From Sulfuritalea sp. (GTDB taxonomy: Bacteria; Pseudomonadota; Gammaproteobacteria; Burkholderiales; Rhodocyclaceae), in the NCBI RefSeq assembly GCF_017302275.1, contig NZ_JAFLDR010000014.1:40932-104931 (forward strand): a stretch of 64,000 bases of DNA, in the 5' to 3' direction. Of the stretch, positions 18,856 through 27,600 are shown in pieces. Made by a program: the position numbers and the translations under genes. The notes beneath the pieces were generated by a model. It was not told where the DNA came from. It searched no databases and saw only the letters and a program-made list of their open reading frames with translations. The number at the start of each line of letters is the position of its first letter. Positions within the stretch are counted from its first letter, which is position 1.

Positions 18856-19224
18856 TCACTCAACGTAGCGTTTGCTGGCCCGGCGACGGCCGGGTTTCGA
18901 TTTCTGGATGATCACCCCTTTGACCGCGCCGAGGTCGGGAATATCCGCCACCGGGTAGGCGGGGTTCAGGGCCTGCAGGCGCCAGCCGCTTGCCTGCCGT
19001 ACCAATTGGCGGAAGATCCATTCACCGTTCAATTGCGCCAGCACGAAGGAGCCGTCGGTAGCCAGCCCTTCCGGTTCGATCAGGATCACTTCGCCCTCGA
19101 GGAACTCGGGCGCCATGCTGTCTCCCAGCACCATCAGCGCAAAGGGCTCTGCGGACGAGCAGGCGTCGAGTTCGGCATCGACGGCCTGGACCTTTATCGG
19201 GATGCTGCGGCGCACCTGGGTCAT
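18856..19224 (-). CDS. S24/LexA-like peptidase-fold protein without the usual lysine
   Basis: This 122-residue protein has the LexA/UmuD C-terminal fold: ALMVLGDSMAPEFLEGEVILIEPEG holds the nucleophile region (Ser36 in GDSM), and DGSFVLAQLNGEWIFRQL is the strand pair that normally carries the general-base lysine. Here that place has Arg72. There is no N-terminal DNA-binding domain and no obvious Ala-Gly or Cys-Gly cleavage site. I infer that self-cleavage is impaired or absent and that the fold may act as a sensor or binding module. It lies 18 bases after the HTH-ferredoxin-reductase gene and 12 before the 77-residue gene. Confidence 0.82.
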   Translation of the reverse strand: MTQVRRSIPIKVQAVDAELDACSSAEPFALMVLGDSMAPEFLEGEVILIEPEGLATDGSFVLAQLNGEWIFRQLVRQASGWRLQALNPAYPVADIPDLGAVKGVIIQKSKPGRRRASKRYVE

Positions 19225-19242
19225 GTCGGATCGCTCATGGCA

Positions 19243-20706
19243 TCAAAGCGGCTCGACGTGCAATTGCGCTGGCGGCACGCCGGCGGCCAGCAGCGCATCG
19301 GCAATCGGCCCGGCGCTTTGCGCGGCGCCGGCCAGATAGACGTCGCTGCCGGCCAACGCGGTATTGGCGCCCAGGACAGCCGGCAATTCATCGGCAACCA
19401 GCGCCCGGTAGCTGAATGCGTCCAATGCTTCGGCCCAGGCGCGGCACAGGTTGGGCAGGTACTGGCCGCCGGCCTGCGCGCTCGCCCAGTAGAGAGCGAT
19501 CGACTCGGCGGCATCCACCGCGATGGCATGCTCGATCAGGCTGTTGATCGGCGCGAAGCCGTCGTCGAGGGCGATGAACACCAGCGGCCGCGGCGAACTG
19601 TTCTCCAGGACGAAAGTGCCCCACGGTCCCCACACCGAAACGTCGTCGGCGAGGCGGATGCGGCCGTCGAACAGGCAGGCCGAAAAGTCGGCGCTGGCGG
19701 CACGGCGGTCATTGCGGGAAACATGGAAAATCAGGTTGCGGTCGTCGCAGGGGCAACTCGCGACGGAGAATTCGCCATGCACATCGCTGCCGTCGCGGAT
19801 GCCGGCGCGAATGCCCAGGGTCACCCGCTGCCCGGCGAGGAAGCGCAGGCGGTTGCTGCGCGGCGTCTGCAGGTGCAGCCGCATCACGTCGGCGGTCAGC
19901 GCATCGATGCGGCGCACCTTGGCGACCACGCGCTGCTCGGGGATGTCTTCCGGCGCACCGGCTTCCAGAACTTCCAGCGTCAGGTCGGAGCTCAGTGCCG
20001 TGCAGCTGCACATCAGGACATGGTTCTGCGCCTTTTCGGCTTCGGAAAAGCGGTAGTCGAAAGACGCCACGTCGCGCGTCTCGCCGGCCACCACGCGCGC
20101 CTTGCACAGTCCGCAATTGCCGTTGCCGCAGCCGTAGTTGGGCGCGAGGCCCGCGCGCAGCGCCGCCTTCAGGAGCGTCTCCGATCCCTCGACGAAAAAC
20201 TCGCGACCCGATGGCTTGACCGTGACGTGCGCCGACATGACGCGCAGCATAGCATCGAGCGCACCGACGTCCTGCGCCGGCGGCGGTACCGACAGGGCCT
20301 GTGCCAGGCCGTCGTCGAGCAATGACGCGAGTTCCGCGGGGCTCGGCGCTTGCGGCTGTTCGAGGCGCGCTCGCAGCGCCGCGAACAGCGCGTGGTAGCG
20401 CGTCAGGGTGCGTTGCAACTCCGCAAGTTCCTGCCCCTGCACGAAGATGCGTTGCGCCAGTGTTTCCTGGGTCGGCAGCACGCGCTCGCGCAAGCGGCGG
20501 GCAAAGGCATCCTCGCGGATGGCGCGGGTCTTTTCGAAACTGCCCGAGTCGTCGAGGTCGAACTGCGGCCAGGCGCGCTGCAGGTCCTCGGCATCGACCA
20601 TGCCGTCGAAGGACGCCAGTTCGCCGTCGCGGATGCGCTTTTGCAGCGCAATGCGTGAAATGCCAAGCAGATGCGCGGCGCGCGACAGGGTAAGCCATTG
20701 GGACAT
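19243..20706 (-). CDS. fusion: HTH, helical linker, 2Fe-2S ferredoxin and FNR-type reductase
   Basis: This 487-residue protein joins four parts. Residues 1-45 (WLTLSRAAHLLGISRIALQKRI) look like a MerR/excisionase-type helix-turn-helix. Residues 46-155 are helical and charged. Residues 158-245 are a plant-type ferredoxin with C193, C198, C201 (GCGNGNCGLCK) and C233 or C235 as cluster ligands. Residues 250-487 are a ferredoxin-NADP reductase-like module with GQRVTLGIR, GEFSVAS and a C-terminal DVYLAGAAQS segment for flavin and nucleotide. The peptide RRAASADFSA (334-343) is coded by a dispersed DNA repeat. ATG 20706 is chosen because further upstream the frame only translates a tandem repeat. 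Partners and substrate are unknown. Confidence 0.85.
   Translation of the reverse strand: MSQWLTLSRAAHLLGISRIALQKRIRDGELASFDGMVDAEDLQRAWPQFDLDDSGSFEKTRAIREDAFARRLRERVLPTQETLAQRIFVQGQELAELQRTLTRYHALFAALRARLEQPQAPSPAELASLLDDGLAQALSVPPPAQDVGALDAMLRVMSAHVTVKPSGREFFVEGSETLLKAALRAGLAPNYGCGNGNCGLCKARVVAGETRDVASFDYRFSEAEKAQNHVLMCSCTALSSDLTLEVLEAGAPEDIPEQRVVAKVRRIDALTADVMRLHLQTPRSNRLRFLAGQRVTLGIRAGIRDGSDVHGEFSVASCPCDDRNLIFHVSRNDRRAASADFSACLFDGRIRLADDVSVWGPWGTFVLENSSPRPLVFIALDDGFAPINSLIEHAIAVDAAESIALYWASAQAGGQYLPNLCRAWAEALDAFSYRALVADELPAVLGANTALAGSDVYLAGAAQSAGPIADALLAAGVPPAQLHVEPL
19682..19710 (-). repeat. dispersed GCGCCGACTTT repeat, copy 2, inside a gene
   Basis: Read on the minus strand it is GACCGCCGTGCCGCC then AGCGCCGACTTTTCG. 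It lies inside the ferredoxin-reductase fusion gene, in frame, coding RRAASADFS. Confidence 0.65.
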
Positions 20707-20753
20707 GGTCTCAAGCATAGCCAAGGCGGCGACCGGCGCGATTTGAATATTTT

Positions 20754-20835
20754 TATGTCCGCACCAATGGGGCGGACGGTATCCCCTTGTGGGGTATGTC
20801 CGCACCAATGGGGCCGACGGTATCCCCTCGCGGGG
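20754..20835. repeat. 41 bp tandem repeat, locus 2 (two near-identical units)
   Basis: Units at 20754-20794 and 20795-20835 each run TATGTCCGCACCAATGGGG, then a GACGGTATCCCCT segment and a G run. Each holds a hairpin (GTCCGC ... GCGGAC in the first). They differ at about four positions. Related units lie at 14918-15003. Confidence 0.85.
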
Positions 20836-20860
20836 CATGCTCACGCTTCGGCGATTCCGG

Positions 20861-21664
20861 CTACTGCTGCGGTGCGTCCAGCAGCAACCCGGTACGCGGC
20901 GCCTTGCCCGGTTCGAACACGACCTCGACCAGCAACTGGCTCTTGACGGGGAAGCCGGAAATCAGGCCCGGCGCGTAGCGCTCGTTGGCGAAGGACTTCA
21001 GCACCTCCTCGTCGAAGGTGCCGCGCGGCGTCGATTCGAGAATCCGGTGCGAATCGACGCCGCCTTGCTGGTTGATGAACATCAGGAGCAGCACGCGCCC
21101 CGACAGGGTGTTGGTAAGGGGCGGAAAGTCGGGCCGGATCGGCTTCAACGGCGTTGGCCGGCGATGCAGGTAACGCGCCGCGTAGTACCAGGAACCGGTG
21201 ACGATGCCGGCCCTGCCCGGCCGCAGTCGTTCGGTCGCCGGCGCGCCCGGCAGCTTGACGCCGGTCGCGGCGGGATCCGCCTCCGCCTCGAGCGTTGCCC
21301 CCTTCTTCTGCACCGCCGCCTCCTGCGTGGCTGGCGCGGGCGCGGGCGTCGGTTTGGCGATCGGACTCGGCACCACCAGCGGCAGCGGTTCCGGTTGCGG
21401 CAGCGCGGTAAGCACCGCCGCCACGCTTGGGCTGGATTCGACGGCTGGTTCCGGCGCCTGCGGTGGCAGTTGGCGGATGCTGGCCGCGAGCGCCGCCGGC
21501 CGCTTTCCGCCACCTCCGCCGCGGGCACCGATCCCGGTCCCGCCGAAGGACGTCAGCAGCAGCGCGTGGATCGCCATTGAGAAACCCAGGCACACCGCAA
21601 AGCGGCGCTCGGCGCCCCTGGGCAATCGGCGCGCGAGTGCCTCCCGCCAATTACCCGGCACCAA
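20861..21664 (-). CDS. TonB-like energy transducer
   Basis: This 267-residue protein has one N-terminal membrane helix (FAVCLGFSMAIHALLLTSF), a glycine run, a long Pro/Ala-rich periplasmic spacer (about residues 60-125) and a C-terminal TonB-like domain with SGRVLLLMFINQQGGVDSHRILESTPRGTFDEEVLKSF. TonB proteins pass energy from the proton gradient to outer-membrane transporters, with ExbB and ExbD; neither is in this window. The gene starts 12 bases after the pilY1 stop, so it is probably transcribed with the pilus genes. A structural rather than energising role beside PilY1 is possible. Confidence 0.85.
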   Translation of the reverse strand: MVPGNWREALARRLPRGAERRFAVCLGFSMAIHALLLTSFGGTGIGARGGGGGKRPAALAASIRQLPPQAPEPAVESSPSVAAVLTALPQPEPLPLVVPSPIAKPTPAPAPATQEAAVQKKGATLEAEADPAATGVKLPGAPATERLRPGRAGIVTGSWYYAARYLHRRPTPLKPIRPDFPPLTNTLSGRVLLLMFINQQGGVDSHRILESTPRGTFDEEVLKSFANERYAPGLISGFPVKSQLLVEVVFEPGKAPRTGLLLDAPQQ

Positions 21665-21676
21665 AACTCACTGCAC

Positions 21677-24600
21677 TCACTGCACTATTTCGCGCCAGCT
21701 GACCCGTTTGCCGGTGGGCGGAGCCACATCGAAAGGCGCCTCGACGGTCAATTGCTGGGCCGCCGATGTCGTCGCGATGACCACCGTCTTGCCGCTCGGC
21801 AGGCGCACGATGTTGAGACCCACCGCCAGCGATTCCGAGCCTCCGGCACCGACCAGGCGACGTCCGACTGCCAGGTCCGCGCTGTTCTTGATGGCCTCGC
21901 CAGTGCCGTTGTTGAAGTAGTTCAGCCAGGCGTAGCCGCCGATATTGCAGGCGTTGGTTTCCGGCACGTTGGAAGCGACGACCAGGGTGCCCAGTTGCAG
22001 CTTCATGTCGATGCTGATGCGCTCGCCCGAATCGGGCAGATCGACAAACCAGCCGTCGGCCGAACTGCAGTTGGCCGTGCAGCCATTGGTACGGAATGCG
22101 GCGGTGCCGGAGCCGTGGGTCGTGATCACCATCTTGCGTAGGTTGGTGCGCAGGTCGGTCAGCGCCGTGGCGCCCAGCGTGTCGCGCAGGGCCCAGACCG
22201 AATTGGTCTGGGTGGTGGCCAGGTCGGTCGGGCCAAGATAGCGTCCGGTACCGACGTAGACATAGGCCTCGCCGCCGACTTCGGCCAGTTCGGGCCGGGT
22301 CGAGATCGGTTGCCCGACGCCGCTCGGATCCACTACCTGCGCGACAAGCGTCGCCTCGCGCCCGGCGGCATTCAGTGCATCGTTGATATCGAAGCGCCAG
22401 ACGTTGCCGTGCAGGTCGCCGCCGTATATCCGCTCCGCGGTGTTGTCGCGCAACGGGTTTACGGACCACGCACTGATGTGGTTGAGGCCGCTGGGGTCGG
22501 CTGCCGATCCTTCGCCGGTGCTGATCTTGAAGAGGATCTTGCCGGTCATCGCCTCGAGCACGTAGAGATAGCCGATGCCATCGCCGGGAGCCGCGGGCGA
22601 ATTGACGTTGTTGTAGCCCGAGGTGACGATCACCACCCAGCGGCCGTCAGGCGCACGCAGCTTGGTGATGATGGGGTTGTTGAACGTATATCCGATGTGG
22701 CAATCCGAGAATTGGTCGGTGGCCGGCGCCTTGGTAGTCGCATCCACCGTGACGCAGTTGCCGGCGTCGTGTTTGAACTCCCAGAGCGCGACCGGCGCCG
22801 CAGGATTGGTCACGTCGAGCGCGAAATAACCCTTGCCGCCCTTGTTCATGCCGCTGACGAGCACGGTCCGCCAGCTCGACGTATCCGGGTTGTACACATC
22901 CCCGACCACCGGCGTTCCATCCACCGAATACACGTGTTGGGAGGCATAGGCCTCGCTCGCGAGTTTGTAGAGATTTGGCAGCACCATGCTAGGCATGAAA
23001 GCCCAGGCTTCCTTGCCGCCATCCGGATCGATGATCGTGTCGCCGGCCTTGATGGCGTGCAGCATGCCGTCATTGGCCGAGGCATAGACGATGGGCGAAC
23101 GCGTCAGGTTGACGCTCTTGAACAGCGCGTAGCCTGGATCGTCGTACTCCGCAAACGGCCCCTTGACGAACACCGGCTGGGCATTGACGATGTCGCCCAG
23201 GACATTCTCCCGCGTCCGGTAAAGTTTGTTGAGGTCGGTATTCGTCACCGGTGGGCCGGAGCTGAATCCCTCCTTGCCTCGCTGGCCGCGCAGGTAATTG
23301 ACCAGGTTGGCACCGGCCGCCGGAGTGCGCTGATCGACGGTGACGCCGACGCCCGTGCCGTAATTGGGGTACTGGCTGAGCAAGGCGACGTTGGCCGCGC
23401 CGAAATGCGCCTGCTCGGCCAGATCCAGGGTCGTCACCGCGACGCCCGTAGGTGCCCCTCCCGCATCGCAACCGTAGCTGTCCCATTTGAAATCCACCAT
23501 GTTGTCGGTGGCGCCGGCGCGGAACAGCTTGATCGTGCGGTTATCGCAGGCGGTCCTGGTCATGTCGTCCAGCTTGGCTTGCGCCGACCAGATGACGGTG
23601 CCGCTCACCGCCCCGGTGTTGAGGTTGATCTCGCGCGCTTCGAGGTCGCCGGTCCAGGCCTGGGTCTTGTATTTCGCGGTGTAGGCGAAGTTGTCGCCGG
23701 CCACCGGTTCCAGGTTGGACGTCGCCGCCGCCGCCGCCGCCGCGACGCGGGCATTGATCCCGGCCAGGGCTTCGGCAAGGCTGGTGACCACCGAATCCGG
23801 ATTGCTGGCGCTGAAGTACTGGCCGCGACCATTGACGGCGGCATGCCACAGGTCGTCGAGGGCCGTTGCGCTGTCGGCCACGGGCACCGGCCAGTTGATG
23901 GTACCGTCCCGCAGGCGGACGAAGTCGGGACAGAGCGTCGCCGTCCCGGCGCCGAACACCCCGACTCCCGGGTTGGTCGTCAGCGCAAACCTGAAGGTGG
24001 TGGTGGAAGGCACGGTAGTGATGCGGAACTGGCCGCGGTAGGCCGCGACGCTGCCGCCCGATAACGTGACGGTCTGATTAGCCTGGAATCCATGCGCGGC
24101 AGAGGTGGTGACGGTCACCACGTTGGCGGCCCAGGTTGCGCCCGTGACTGCCTTGGCCATACACTGGTCGGTGCGATAGGTCGGCGAGGAAATCAAGGAA
24201 CCGTCCAGTCCGAGACCCATGGTGAAGGTGGTCATGTGCTGCCAGTTGGCGCGGTCGTCTTCGTTGCCCGATCCGGTGGATGGCACGTTGTCGTCGCAGA
24301 CACTGGTCCCCAGCACCCCGGTGCAGTTCGACAGCGACGCGTTGCGCAGATCGGTCTTGTAGAAATACTGGGCGACGTCCGCCAGCGAGTTGCTGCTGCC
24401 GGAGAACAGCGCCGCGGTGCCGCCAGTGTGGGCGGTGGCGCCGGGGTTGTCGGCCATCAGGACCTTGAAGTGGGTGGCATCCGGGACCTCGACAACCTGA
24501 AAATTGCCGCGGAAGAAGGAATTGGTGCCGCCCGCGACGGTAACCGAGTGCCCGGCCAGGAAGGGATGGTCGGCGGTCGTGGTAAAGGTTGCGAAGGACG

Positions 24601-27600
24601 GATCCGCAACCGGGTCATCGCCCGGCGGGGTCCAGGTCGCCGACGCGACGTTGGCGCTGAGGCCACCGAGGCCGGAACTGTAGGTTTCGCAAGGCCAGAC
24701 CTGGGAGCCGCTGAGGCAGCCCTCGGGCGGCGTCGGCGGGCCTTCGCCGGTCACCGAAGCCGTCGCCGGAACCGCCGGGGCTGCCGCAAAGCAGGTGCCG
24801 GGAACTGCGTCGGACCAGCTCGCCTCCAGATTGACCGTGGCGCCGCCCAGGGCGGTACCGCCCTGGTTCGGGCCGGAGTATGCCTGCGAAGTGATCTCGC
24901 CCTTGCGTTCCAGCTTGAAGCCGGTGGCGCCGGTGGCCCGGCAGTCCGTCGTCTGCCCCGTGTCATCCGGTACCGCGACGACCACGCAGTTGTCGGCGGC
25001 GACCCAGCCGGTGGAGTCGACCCGCCGGCAATCGGTCGTGGCATTCATCACGCAACTCGCCGTATTGGTCCAGGCCGTCGGATCACGGAGCTGGCACTCC
25101 GTGGTGAAGCCGTTGACGTCATGGATCGGATCGGGCGAACAGGCATAGGCGACGTCGACATACGGCGCGGTGGCAACCGTTTCGCAGTAGTTGGCGGCGG
25201 CGTTGCCGGTATAGACATACGACCCTGGGCTGCCGCTGCGCGTCTGGGCGTTGCAGGGTGCCGAAGTCAGGTCCAGGGGCACCGTCGGTTGCACCCCGAC
25301 GGTGGGCCCGTTGACGCGACACTGGAAGTTGGTGCTTTCGGTGCAGGTCGACGCATTGACCCAGGCGCTGAAGCCGCCCGCCGTGCTGCAATCGGTGGCA
25401 ATACCGCCGCTGCTGGTCCAGGTCGGCCCCGATATCGTGCTGGTACAGGTGGGCGAGCCCTGGGTCACGTCGGCAAACGTTCCGTTCACGCGACAGAACA
25501 CGTCAGAACTCGGCGTGCAAGACGCGATCGGATCCCATGTGCCGTCGAGCACGCTGGTATTGTTGCATTCGACCGCGTTGTTGTCCCCGGTCCAATTGGT
25601 GCCGCTCAGCGTGGTCGTGCAGGAGTGCGCCTTGGTGAATGCAGCATTGACGCGGCACTGGACATTGGGCGTGGCCGTGTCGCAGGTCGCCCGGTTGGTC
25701 CAGCCGACCGGGTTGAAGGCGATGGCCCGACATTCGGTGGCGTTGCCGCCGCTGCTGGTCCAGGTTGGGCCCGTTACCGTGCTGGTGCAGGTCGGCGCGT
25801 AGGCCGTGACATAGGCCCAGGCCGGCGTCGGGTTGATGCGGCAAAATACGTCGGAACTCGGCGTGCATGACGCGATCGGATCCCATGTGCCGTCGAGCAC
25901 GCCGGTGTTGTTGCATTCGACAGCGTTGTTGTTCCCGGTCCAATTGGTGCCGCTCAGCGTGGTCGTGCAGGAGTGCGCCTTGGTGAATGCGGCATTGACG
26001 CGGCACTGTACATTGGGTGTGGCGGTATCGCAGGTTGCCCGCGCAGTCCAGCCGGCCGGATTGAAGGCCGCCGTCTGGCATTCCGTCGCGTTGCCGCCAC
26101 TGCTGGTCCAGGTCGGACCCGATACCGTGCTGGTACAGGTCGGCGCATAGGCGGTGACATAGGCCCAGGCCGGAGTCGGATCGACTCGGCACGACACGTT
26201 TCCACTCGGCGTGCATGACGCGATCGGATCCCATGTGCCGTCGAGCACGCCGGTATTGTTGCATTCGACGGCCGCCGCATCCCCCGTCCAGTTGGTGCCG
26301 CTCAGAGTCGTGCCACAGGAATGCGCCTTGACGAAGCTGCCGTTGACGCGGCACTGGGCGTTGGGTGTCGTCGTATCGCAAGTCGAACGATTTGTCCAGG
26401 TGGGATTGAACCCAACGATCTGGCAGTCAGTTGCCAAGGAGTCGCCAGTCCAGGTTGCTCCGGACACGGTGCTGGTGCAGGTGCCTCCATAGGAACGATA
26501 GGCCCAGGCCGCATTGATTTGGCAGGAGACGTCCGAACTGGGCGTGCAGGTGCTGATATTGGTCCAGGCACCATCGAGTACCCCCGTATTGTTGCATTCG
26601 ACCGCAGCCGCATTGCCGCCCCACGTGATTCCATTGAAGGTACTCGTACAGGAGTGCGCCTTGACGAAACTGGCATTGACCCGGCAGGTCACGTCCGCGC
26701 CGGGCGTACAGGACGCGATCGAATCCCAGTTGCCGTCGAAAGCGGCATTGGTGGCGCATTCGACCGCCGCGGCGTCACCGGACCATGTCGTTCCGTCGAA
26801 GGTGGAGGTGCACGAGTGAGCCTTGATAAAGCTTGCACCGGGGTCAATGCGGCACTCCGTCGCCAAGATCGCAGGGGTGCAAGTTGCCGCGGGACTCCAG
26901 GCCGACCAAACAATAGCGGGGAAAAAACTGATGAGAGTCCGTCGTTGCAGTTGCCCGGTCCTGCTCTCGATCTTGCTCTGGTACTGCAACTGGCCGGTCT
27001 TGCTCTGGATCTTGCTCTGGTATTGCAACTGGCCGCGCTTGCGTTGGAGGTTCGTGGTGTATTGCAGCTGCCCGGTCTTGCTCTGGATCATGCTCTGGTA
27101 CTGCAAAGCACCGACCCTGCTCTGGAGGTTCGTGGTGTATTCCAGTTGCCCCGTCTTGCTCTGGATCATGCTTTGGTATTCCAGCGCCCCGGTCCGGCTT
27201 TCCAGGTCGGTGCTGTACTGCAACTGCCCGGTCTTGCTCTGGATCATGCTCTGGTACTCGAGCGGACCGGTCTTGATCTGCAGGTCGGTGCGGTATTGGA
27301 CCTGGCCCGTGGTTTTCTGCAACTGGCTGGTCTGCTGCTGCCACTGCCCGAGCCGCCCCTGTTCCTGGGCCAGCTTTTTCTCCTGCATCGGGCAGGAATT
27401 GTTGAGCTGGTAAAAGAGCCGGGCCGTGTTCCACATGAAGGTGGTGCTGGCGCCGTCGTAGATGGGGCGTGGCGACATCTGGTACTTCGATCCGGCAGAA
27501 CGATAGGCGTCGAGTTCCTCCAGTAATCCGTCCTGGTTGTCCATCGCCGTGGTGCCGTCGAGCTTGACGCCGCCGTTGCCGTTCCAGTATCCGTCCGTGG

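Noticed and set aside
20707-20844. Extended N terminus of the ferredoxin-reductase fusion
   Set aside because: The extra codons only translate the 41-base tandem repeat, including the same peptide twice.
22310-25870. Two long plus-strand frames opposite pilY1
   Set aside because: The repeated Val/Gly/Arg composition mirrors the pilY1 codons. PilY1 has signal peptide, VWA and propeller motifs on the minus strand.
25500-27350. Regular repeats that might be a CRISPR array
   Set aside because: Units of 39 and 348 bases lie in one open frame, have no unique spacers and code repeated protein modules.
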